A DNA stretch of 6,909 bases from RGIG2161 sp964525525 (GTDB taxonomy: Bacteria > Bacillota > Clostridia > Oscillospirales > CAG-272): contig CAZGHD010000115.1 in NCBI GenBank assembly GCA_964525525.1, positions 1-6,909 on the forward strand, written 5' to 3'. Shown piece by piece: positions 1-5,615 of this stretch (position 1 is its first letter; each line of letters begins with the position of its first letter). Position numbers and translations under genes: made by a program. The notes below the pieces were generated by a model, which saw only the letters and a list, made by a program, of their open reading frames with translations, ran no database searches and was not told the origin of the DNA.

Positions 1-145
1 GGCGCTCGCCGTCCTTAGAGAAAGAAACTACGGAAGGAGTTGTTCTCGCTCCTTCGGGATTGGGGATAACTATGGGCTCGCCGCCCTCATATACTGCAAC
101 GCAAGAGTTTGTAGTACCAAGATCTATACCAACTATTTTTCCCAT
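1..145 (-). CDS. dnaK: Chaperone protein DnaK (Hsp70), N-terminal fragment
   Basis: This is the start of the cytoplasmic ATP-dependent chaperone Hsp70/DnaK, which binds unfolded polypeptides in a cycle driven by DnaJ and GrpE. Only 48 complete codons are present; the left window edge cuts off the rest (the family is about 600 residues long). The visible part is diagnostic. It begins MGKIVGIDLGTTNSCVAV, where residues 7-18 are the first phosphate-binding motif of the actin-like ATPase fold. It continues through the conserved segment around residues 27-41 (IPNPEGARTTPSVVS). The ATG at 145-143 is preceded by a strong AGGAGG nine bases upstream, so the start is secure. It is the third gene of the hrcA-grpE-dnaK operon and lies 63 bases after the grpE stop, with no hairpin terminator or obvious separate promoter between them. 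It is therefore probably expressed from the CIRCE-controlled promoter upstream of hrcA. Confidence 0.97.
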   Translation of the reverse strand, partial: MGKIVGIDLGTTNSCVAVYEGGEPIVIPNPEGARTTPSVVSFSKDGER

Positions 146-153
146 TTTTAAAT

Positions 154-160
154 ACCTCCT
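154..160 (-). promoter_or_regulatory. Ribosome binding site of dnaK
   Basis: The minus strand reads AGGAGGT here, an almost full match to the anti-Shine-Dalgarno sequence, with nine bases between AGGAGG and the ATG at 145. It is the strongest ribosome binding site of the heat-shock genes in the window, which fits the high protein output expected of DnaK relative to HrcA and GrpE. Confidence 0.9.
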
Positions 161-208
161 AAAATAAATGGTTTATGAAAATTTGATTAGTTTTCGTTTT
201 GAGTTTTA

Positions 209-793
209 TCAGTTAGCAACCTTTACCATTGCGTAACGGATTATCTTATCTTCGCGGCGGAAGCCCTTTTGAAGAACCTCGATCACTTCATTTTCGCCGT
301 AGTTGTCATCCTCAACGTGCATTACGGCGTTGTGTATCTCGGGGTCAAACTGTTTGCCCATAGCTTCAATTTCGGTGATGTCCATTTTTGCCATAGCGTC
401 GTCAAAGCTTTTGAGAAGCAGGGAAATACCCTCTGCCATACTCTCACTGTCTGCGTACTGTGCCGCGCGCTCCATATTATCGTATATAGGGAGGATGTAC
501 GCGACCGCGTCTGAATATGCGTCTGAATAAATATTGTCGCGCTCTTTTTGCGTGCGACGGCGGAAATTATCGTATTCCGCAAGCACGCGCATATATTTGT
601 CGCTCTGCTCGGAGAGTTCTTTTTCTTTGTCAGACAATGACTTTTTCAACTCGTCAAGCTCGGCTTTGAGCTTCTTTGCGTCAGATTTAGATTCTTTGTC
701 GCTTTTCTTTTTTGAGCTTTTTTCTTCGGTTGCAACAGTTTCTTTTTCGCACTCGGGATTATCGAGAACTTCGTCTTGCTTTTTTTCGGACAT
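209..793 (-). CDS. grpE: Nucleotide exchange factor GrpE
   Basis: GrpE is a cytoplasmic dimeric co-chaperone that opens the DnaK nucleotide-binding cleft to release ADP. The 194-residue protein has the usual GrpE layout and length. Residues 1-45 form a low-complexity, Lys/Glu/Ser-rich, probably disordered tail. Residues about 40-90 look like the long dimerising coiled-coil helix, ending in the conserved YDNFRRRTQKE (74-84). The four-helix region has LPIYDNMERA (101-110). The C-terminal beta domain carries QFDPEIHNAV (148-157) and the closing VLQKGFRRED...RYAMVKVAN (173-194). Most homologues have Pro after the Arg of that last motif; here it is Tyr187. The ATG directly follows the hrcA stop (TAAATG), and its ribosome binding site lies inside the end of hrcA, so translation is likely coupled. 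It sits between hrcA and dnaK, as in the classic Gram-positive operon. Confidence 0.97.
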   Translation of the reverse strand: MSEKKQDEVLDNPECEKETVATEEKSSKKKSDKESKSDAKKLKAELDELKKSLSDKEKELSEQSDKYMRVLAEYDNFRRRTQKERDNIYSDAYSDAVAYILPIYDNMERAAQYADSESMAEGISLLLKSFDDAMAKMDITEIEAMGKQFDPEIHNAVMHVEDDNYGENEVIEVLQKGFRREDKIIRYAMVKVAN

Positions 794-1876
794 TTAATTA
801 TCTCCTTGTGTTTTTGTGTCGCCCGCATCACCGATGAGATCGTTTCCGTTTATTATATCGGAAATGGTTGATGAAAGTTGATTTACTGTGGTGATAACGC
901 GGGAATAGTTCATACGGCACGGACCGATTATTCCTATCGCGCCAACAGTACGGCCGGCACTTTTTATTGTTTTGAAGATGAACGTTGAATTATTCATCGT
1001 GTTTACGCTTGTTTCTGAGCCGATAAAGACGTTTACCGCGTTTTCATCTGCTTGAGAGACGATGTCGAGCAGTTCGTCTTTTTTCTCGAAAAGGTTTAGC
1101 ATATCCTTGAGCTTGGATATATCGGAATACTCAGGATACTGGAGCAGAAGATTCGCGCCCTCAACTTTAACGTCTCCGTTGTCTATCTCGCTGATTACCT
1201 CGTAAATGCTCTTTATCGCGGGATTTACGATATAACAGTATATTCCCATTCTTGCTTCTATATCCATTATTTTGGGAAGGGTGATCTCGTCTGCTGTGAT
1301 GCCCGAAATACATTCGGTAAGCACAGAGCCGAGCTTGATTATCTCTTCCTTGGGACATCCGAAGCCGAGTTTGATGTACTTTGTCTTAACGGAATTTACG
1401 TTTGTGAGCATAACGAGCACGAAGCTGGATTCGTCAAGCGGGATCGTCTCAAAACGCTCTATCATAGCGCTTCTCGGTCTCGGCTTCATTGAAAGACCGG
1501 TGTAATTGGTCATAGACGAGGCTATTTTGGTAGCGCGTTCGAGCAGCTTGTCAAGCTCGGTCATTTTTGCTGTCATCAGCTGATTGAGCTCTGAAATCTC
1601 CTGAGCCGTCATACTGTATTTTTGCAGAAGCGCGTCAACGTAAAAACGGTATCCGAGATCGGACGGAACTCGACCTGCCGAGGTATACGGATGCTCAAGA
1701 TACCCGAGGGCCTCAAGCTCTGCCATTTCATTTCTTATGGTAGCAGGAGAGTAGGCGAGTTGCTTATACTGCGTCAAGTACTTTGATCCGACCGGCTCGC
1801 CTGCGTCTATATGAGCGTCGATAATTGCTTTGAGTATCAGTTTTTTTCTCGGACTCAGATTATGATCGGGTAACAT
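794..1876 (-). CDS. hrcA: Heat-inducible transcription repressor HrcA
   Basis: HrcA is a dimeric DNA-binding repressor that binds CIRCE operators and is kept active by GroEL; heat titrates GroEL away and relieves repression. The protein is 360 residues from the chosen start, close to the family's usual 340-350. The N-terminal winged helix-turn-helix is clear: LSPRKKLILKAIID (7-20), EPVGSKYL (27-34), YSPATIRNEMAELEALGYLEHPYTSAGRVPSDLGYRFYVD (about 42-81). The rest matches the GAF-like and dimerisation regions, ending with GPCRMNYSRVI near the C terminus and a polar tail. The ATG at 1876-1874 was chosen because GGAGGTGA lies ten bases upstream and because the family begins just before the SPRKKLILKAI segment. 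An in-frame GTG at 1945 would add 23 residues, but it lies inside the CIRCE operator. HrcA therefore controls its own operon from the adjacent operator (autoregulation). Confidence 0.96.
   Translation of the reverse strand: MLPDHNLSPRKKLILKAIIDAHIDAGEPVGSKYLTQYKQLAYSPATIRNEMAELEALGYLEHPYTSAGRVPSDLGYRFYVDALLQKYSMTAQEISELNQLMTAKMTELDKLLERATKIASSMTNYTGLSMKPRPRSAMIERFETIPLDESSFVLVMLTNVNSVKTKYIKLGFGCPKEEIIKLGSVLTECISGITADEITLPKIMDIEARMGIYCYIVNPAIKSIYEVISEIDNGDVKVEGANLLLQYPEYSDISKLKDMLNLFEKKDELLDIVSQADENAVNVFIGSETSVNTMNNSTFIFKTIKSAGRTVGAIGIIGPCRMNYSRVITTVNQLSSTISDIINGNDLIGDAGDTKTQGDN
801..807 (-). promoter_or_regulatory. Ribosome binding site of grpE, inside the hrcA 3' end
   Basis: The minus strand reads AAGGAGA seven bases before the grpE ATG. 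The site overlaps the last codons of hrcA, whose TAA stop touches the grpE ATG. This arrangement favours re-initiation by ribosomes finishing hrcA. Confidence 0.85.
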
Positions 1877-1886
1877 CGCAGTAAAT

Positions 1887-1894
1887 TCACCTCC
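1887..1894 (-). promoter_or_regulatory. Ribosome binding site that fixes the hrcA start
   Basis: The minus strand reads GGAGGTGA, ending ten bases before the ATG at 1876. No comparable site precedes the alternative in-frame GTG at 1945, so this site decides the hrcA start. Confidence 0.88.
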
Positions 1895-1908
1895 ATAAAC
1901 AAAATGAA

Positions 1909-1987
1909 AAGCCGTAAAACGGATACGTTTTAGCACTCTTTGCACTCAAGTGCTAACTCATACATAAAATTTACCATTTTACGGCTT
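1909..1987. repeat. 14-bp inverted repeat bracketing the hrcA -10 element and CIRCE
   Basis: The plus strand at 1909-1922 reads AAGCCGTAAAACGG, and the reverse complement of 1974-1987 reads AAGCCGTAAAATGG. The first 11 bases are a perfect inverted repeat, and the full 14 differ at one position, which would be a G-U pair in RNA. The 51-bp centre contains the -10 hexamer and the whole CIRCE. One arm fills most of the spacer between -35 and -10; the other lies in the untranslated leader just upstream of the hrcA ribosome binding site. In a minus-strand transcript the second arm is followed by a loose U-rich stretch (UUCAUUUU). Possible roles are a second operator or a hairpin formed only in read-through RNA; neither is proven by the sequence. 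Confidence 0.75.
1930..1956 (-). promoter_or_regulatory. CIRCE operator (HrcA binding site)
   Basis: The minus strand carries TTAGCACTT, nine bases, then GAGTGCTAA. The CIRCE consensus is TTAGCACTC-N9-GAGTGCTAA, so 17 of 18 arm positions match; only the last base of the upstream arm differs. It lies immediately downstream of the predicted transcription start of hrcA-grpE-dnaK, the usual location for this operator. The nine-base spacer reads GAGTGCAAA and so nearly duplicates the downstream arm. Confidence 0.96.
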
Positions 1988-1996
1988 AAAAGTCAA
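1968..1996 (-). promoter_or_regulatory. Sigma-A type promoter of hrcA-grpE-dnaK
   Basis: On the minus strand a -35 hexamer TTGACT (1996-1991, five of six matches to TTGACA) is followed after 17 bases by TAAATT (1973-1968, four of six matches to TATAAT). The -10 is preceded by TGG, giving an extended -10 (TGn) that would compensate for the weak hexamer. Upstream, 1997-2022 is nearly pure A/T with A-tracts, resembling an UP element. Transcription would start around 1961, placing CIRCE at the start of the transcript, where bound HrcA would block initiation or escape. The -35 begins only 26 bases after the stop of the upstream hydrolase gene. Confidence 0.75.
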
Positions 1997-2022
1997 TATA
2001 TTTTGATGTTTTTATTTGTTAA

Positions 2023-2763
2023 TTATTTATGAATAAGTATGAATTCAGATACTTCGGAGGGGTCTTCAAGGCTGTGGGGATGATGATTGCAATCAGGCTT
2101 GAGTATAGCCTTTATCGTGCCTCCGAGGCGTTCGTATTCAGCAACGAACAGCTCGCCGTTTTCGCAGTAGGGAACTACCGAGTCGACAAGACCTGCAACA
2201 AGGATACAGGGAATCTTGTTTTCAACGAGAGTAGGTATCTTATCAAGGGGATTGCCTTTGAAGTTTTTAGCACTCTCATCGGTCAAGTCGTAAAGTGCTT
2301 TACACTGCTCCCAGCATTCAGCATCTCCGGAGGTAATACCCTCAGTACAGGGCCAGCTTTTGATGTCGCACACGGGTGCGTCAAGATAGATGACTGCAAT
2401 GTCGCTCGGGTGAGCTGCGGTGTAGTTTACAGTGTAAAGACCGCCGCGGCTGAAGCCGAACATAACCGCTTTTTCGTTTAACTTATACTCTTTTACGAAC
2501 TCGTCGCGGAAGGTTTTCATGAGTGCGATAGCCTGAGGTGCACCGTACATATCGCTTACACCGTAGTATGCGAGCGCCCAACCCTTGGACAAAAGGTCCA
2601 TATCTACCGTATCAAAAGCAGAGAAGAACTCCGCTCTCCATACCCAGGGATTACTCTCGGCGGGAGTTTTAGGAAGAACTATAAGTCCTTCGTGACCGTT
2701 AAAGGTAAAATCATGTCTTTCGTATCCGCGCCAATCGGATACCTTTACGTTTTCGATCTTCAT
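2023..2763 (-). CDS. Alpha/beta-fold hydrolase, uncharacterised (putative esterase or peptidase)
   Basis: This 246-residue protein is a probable serine hydrolase of the alpha/beta fold. A plausible catalytic triad is visible: Ser105 in the nucleophile elbow GFSRGG (103-108), Asp194 in AGLVDSVVPY (190-199), and His227 or His228 in CNHHPHSL (225-232). Other distinctive segments are PWVWRAEFF (39-47) and YLDAPVCDIKSWP (126-138). From memory, these motifs recur in a family usually annotated only as alpha/beta hydrolase or prolyl-oligopeptidase-like, often near carbohydrate-degradation genes; the substrate is unknown. There is no signal peptide or membrane segment, so it should be cytoplasmic. Its ATG overlaps the uvrA stop (ATGA) with AAGGAGA eight bases upstream, so it is probably the last gene of a uvrB-uvrA-hydrolase transcript. 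No terminator hairpin with a U-run directly follows its stop. A role in DNA repair is not implied by its motifs. Confidence 0.85.
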   Translation of the reverse strand: MKIENVKVSDWRGYERHDFTFNGHEGLIVLPKTPAESNPWVWRAEFFSAFDTVDMDLLSKGWALAYYGVSDMYGAPQAIALMKTFRDEFVKEYKLNEKAVMFGFSRGGLYTVNYTAAHPSDIAVIYLDAPVCDIKSWPCTEGITSGDAECWEQCKALYDLTDESAKNFKGNPLDKIPTLVENKIPCILVAGLVDSVVPYCENGELFVAEYERLGGTIKAILKPDCNHHPHSLEDPSEVSEFILIHK

Positions 2764-5600
2764 TTGTTTTTCTCCTTGTCAAATATTTTTTTAAGATATT
2801 GTCCTGTATAAGAATTCTCGTTTTGTGCGACCTCTTCCGGCGTACCGCAGGCAACCAGTGTGCCTCCTCTGTCTCCGCCCTCGGGACCGAGGTCTATTAT
2901 GTGATCCGCGGTTTTAATTATATCAAGATTGTGCTCGATAACGATAACAGTGTTGCCGGAATCGACCAGCTTTTGAAGCATGGCTATCAGTTTTCTGACG
3001 TCGTCACTGTGAAGTCCTGTTGACGGCTCGTCAAGCAGATAGATTGTCTTTCCGGTACTCCTGCGGGAAAGCTCGGTTGCAAGCTTGACTCTCTGCGCTT
3101 CACCGCCGGACAGAGTGGTAGACGATTGTCCTATCTTTATATATCCGAGACCTACGTCGTACAGAGTCTGTAATTTCTTCTGTATAGAGGGCAATCCGTC
3201 AAAGAAGGAAACTCCTTCTTCTACGGTCATTTCAAGCACGTCGTAGATATTTTTGCCCTTGTAGCGAACCTCAAGTGTCTCGCGGTTGTATCTTTGACCG
3301 TGGCAAACGTCACACTTGACGTAAACGTCAGGCAAAAAGTGCATTTCTATGCGTTTTACACCGTCTCCCTCGCACGCTTCGCAACGGCCGCCCTTGATAT
3401 TGAAAGAGAAGCGTCCGGGCTTGTAACCTCTTGCTTTTGCATCGGGAGTTTTTGCAAACAGATCGCGAATCTCTCCGAAAAGTCCGGTGTAGGTAGCGGG
3501 ATTTGAACGCGGAGTTCTTCCAATGGGGCTTTGATCTATCGCGATTATCTTGTCGAGATACTCGATTCCTTCGATCTTTTTGTGCTTGCCGGGATAGGTT
3601 ATCGCGCCGTTAAGCTCGTCCGCAAGTACCTCCTGAACGATGGAATTGACGAGTGAAGATTTACCCGAGCCGGAAACGCCGGTAACACAGATGAGACAGC
3701 CGAGCGGGAATTTAACGTCTATATTTTTAAGGTTGTTTTCTTCAGCACCGTAAACGGTGAGGTAATTTCCGTTACCTTTTCTGCGTTCTGCTGGAATTTC
3801 TATTTTCATTCTGCCGGACAGATAAGCTCCGGTAATGGAATTCGGATCTTTTTTGATCTCGTCAGGCGTACCTGCGGCGACCACTTTTCCGCCGTGGATT
3901 CCTGCGCCGGGACCTATATCCACGATGTAGTCGGATGCTTCCATCGTTTCTTCGTCATGCTCAACGACTATAACGCTGTTGCCTATATCACGCAGAGATT
4001 TCAGCGTGTTTATGAGCTTGCTGTTATCGCGCTGGTGCAGACCTATACTCGGCTCGTCAAGAATGTAAAGCACTCCGACAAGGGAGGAACCGATCTGCGT
4101 CGCAAGACGGATTCTCTGCGCCTCTCCGCCGGAAAGAGTTCCCGATCTGCGCGAGAGAGTGAGATATTCGAGCCCTACGCTTTTGAGAAATCCAAGACGC
4201 GAACGGACTTCTTTTAGTATTTCTTTTGCTATTATCGATTCGGTCTCGGTCAGCTTGAGCGCCTCTACAAAGTCAAGTGCTTCCGATACCGATTTGTTAC
4301 AAAACTCGTCGATATTTTCGCCTCCGACAGTTACGGAAAGGGAAGTATCGGAAAGCCTGCGTCCCTTACACTTGGGACAGGGAATCTCCTCAACGAACAT
4401 CTCGTAATAATCGTTTCCGTACATCGCGAGACGCTGTTCGATAATGTTTACAAGACCGTCGTAACGCACCGTCTGGTGTGCAACCTCACCGCCGAAATAG
4501 CGGTCGACGGTGTAAAGCTGTTCGCCTGTGCCGTAAAGCAGGGCGTTAAGCGCGTCTTTGGAGAATTTTTTGAGCGGAGTATCAATGGTGTAACCGAGAT
4601 AGTCAACTACTGCCATAAGCAGAGGACCGTTCCAGCTCTCTTTTGCTATGGTTTTGAATCCGTTTACCACGATAGCTCCCTCGGACAAGGAAAGCGCCTT
4701 GTTTGGGATTATCTTGGTAGGGGAAACCCTGCGTTTTACACCGATACCGGAACATTCGGGACAAGCACCGAATGGATTATTGAACGAGAACATTCTCGGC
4801 TCAAGCTCACCGAAGCTGATGCCATGCTCCTCGCAGGCGTAATTCTGCGAAAATTCAATAAGCTCCTCAGCTTCTCCGTCACGCGGAACTGTCAGAACGT
4901 TTACGTGTCCGTCTGCGAGATTAAGAGCAGTCTCGACCGAGTCTGCAAGGCGGCTCTTAATATCATTTTTCATTATAAGACGGTCTATGATTATATCAAT
5001 GTCGTGCTTCTTGTTTTTTTCAAGAGAGATGGTGTCGTCAAGCTCGTACTGAATACCGTCAACTCGGACACGTGCGTAACCGCTTTTCTTTGCGTCGGCA
5101 AAAATTTTTTCGTGCATACCTTTTTTACCGCGAACGAGCGGAGCGAGCACGAGAAATCTTGTTCCTTCGGCGAGTCGGCAGATACTGTCGATTATAACGT
5201 CGGTGGACTGCTGTTTTATCTCTTTGCCGCAAACGGGGCAGTGCGGGATACCGATTCTCGCGTAGAGAAGTCTCAGATAGTCATATATTTCAGTGACGGT
5301 ACCGACTGTAGATCTCGGGTTTTTTGACGTGGTTTTCTGATCTATCGATATAGCGGGAGACAGACCTTCAATCATGTCTATATCCGGCTTATCGAGCTGA
5401 CCGAGGAATTGACGCGCGTACGAGGAGAGCGATTCAACGAATCTTCTGTGTCCTTCCGCGTATATCGTGTCAAAAGCGAGAGAGGATTTTCCTGAGCCGG
5501 AAAGTCCCGTGAATATAACGAGCTTGTCTCTCGGAATTGTGATGTCTATATTTTTGAGATTATTGACTCTTGCACCGCGAACGGTGAGATTTTTTGCCAT
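2760..5600 (-). CDS. uvrA: Excinuclease ABC subunit A (UvrA)
   Basis: UvrA is the damage-sensing ATPase of nucleotide excision repair; its dimer recognises distorted DNA and loads UvrB. The 946 residues match the family length (E. coli about 940) and appear intact. The tandem ABC layout is complete. Half one has Walker A GLSGSGKSS (32-40), signature LSGGEAQR (489-496) and Walker B LYILDEP (511-517). Half two has Walker A GVSGSGKSS (641-649), signature LSGGEAQR (830-837) and Walker B YLLDEP (854-859). Zinc-binding pairs are C121/C124 with C408/C411, then C256/H259 with C280/C283 (a CxxH instead of the CxxC of E. coli), and C740/C743 with C763/C766. The ATG at 5600 has GAGGT five bases upstream and lies 15 bases after the uvrB stop, so the two form an operon without room for a separate promoter. 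Its last codon and stop overlap the hydrolase start. Confidence 0.99.
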   Translation of the reverse strand: MAKNLTVRGARVNNLKNIDITIPRDKLVIFTGLSGSGKSSLAFDTIYAEGHRRFVESLSSYARQFLGQLDKPDIDMIEGLSPAISIDQKTTSKNPRSTVGTVTEIYDYLRLLYARIGIPHCPVCGKEIKQQSTDVIIDSICRLAEGTRFLVLAPLVRGKKGMHEKIFADAKKSGYARVRVDGIQYELDDTISLEKNKKHDIDIIIDRLIMKNDIKSRLADSVETALNLADGHVNVLTVPRDGEAEELIEFSQNYACEEHGISFGELEPRMFSFNNPFGACPECSGIGVKRRVSPTKIIPNKALSLSEGAIVVNGFKTIAKESWNGPLLMAVVDYLGYTIDTPLKKFSKDALNALLYGTGEQLYTVDRYFGGEVAHQTVRYDGLVNIIEQRLAMYGNDYYEMFVEEIPCPKCKGRRLSDTSLSVTVGGENIDEFCNKSVSEALDFVEALKLTETESIIAKEILKEVRSRLGFLKSVGLEYLTLSRRSGTLSGGEAQRIRLATQIGSSLVGVLYILDEPSIGLHQRDNSKLINTLKSLRDIGNSVIVVEHDEETMEASDYIVDIGPGAGIHGGKVVAAGTPDEIKKDPNSITGAYLSGRMKIEIPAERRKGNGNYLTVYGAEENNLKNIDVKFPLGCLICVTGVSGSGKSSLVNSIVQEVLADELNGAITYPGKHKKIEGIEYLDKIIAIDQSPIGRTPRSNPATYTGLFGEIRDLFAKTPDAKARGYKPGRFSFNIKGGRCEACEGDGVKRIEMHFLPDVYVKCDVCHGQRYNRETLEVRYKGKNIYDVLEMTVEEGVSFFDGLPSIQKKLQTLYDVGLGYIKIGQSSTTLSGGEAQRVKLATELSRRSTGKTIYLLDEPSTGLHSDDVRKLIAMLQKLVDSGNTVIVIEHNLDIIKTADHIIDLGPEGGDRGGTLVACGTPEEVAQNENSYTGQYLKKIFDKEKNK
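2771..2777 (-). promoter_or_regulatory. Ribosome binding site of the hydrolase, inside the uvrA 3' end
   Basis: The minus strand reads AAGGAGA, with GGAG eight bases from the ATG at 2763. It lies within the last codons of uvrA and, together with the ATGA overlap, supports translational coupling to uvrA. Confidence 0.82.
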
Positions 5601-5605
5601 AGTTT

Positions 5606-5610
5606 ACCTC
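5606..5610 (-). promoter_or_regulatory. Ribosome binding site of uvrA
   Basis: The minus strand reads GAGGT five bases before the uvrA ATG, within the 15-base gap after uvrB. It is shorter than the other sites in the window and closely spaced. It supports the start at 5600, which also gives the conserved N terminus before LTVRGARVNNLKNI. Confidence 0.75.
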
Positions 5611-5615
5611 AAGAT

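Noticed and set aside
146..208. Possible separate promoter or terminator between grpE and dnaK
   Set aside because: The 63-base gap is AT-rich, but I found no convincing -35/-10 pair, no CIRCE and no stable GC hairpin.
780..786. Run of seven A residues in grpE codons 3-5 as a slippage or frameshift site
   Set aside because: The downstream frame continues as a full-length GrpE without correction, and Lys-rich starts make such runs common. No stimulating structure was recognised.
794..1945. Longer hrcA reading frame starting at the GTG at 1945
   Set aside because: The start would lie inside the CIRCE spacer, has no ribosome binding site, and adds 23 residues not found in the HrcA family. The ATG at 1876 has GGAGGTGA at proper spacing.
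2029..2481. 150-codon open frame on the plus strand opposite the hydrolase
   Set aside because: It is antisense to the hydrolase, has no family motif, and its start falls in the AT-rich spacer without a good ribosome binding site.
4476..5327. 283-codon open frame on the plus strand opposite uvrA
   Set aside because: It lies wholly antisense to a strongly conserved, intact uvrA. It has no recognisable motif, and I see no convincing promoter or ribosome binding site; it is an expected shadow of uvrA codon use.
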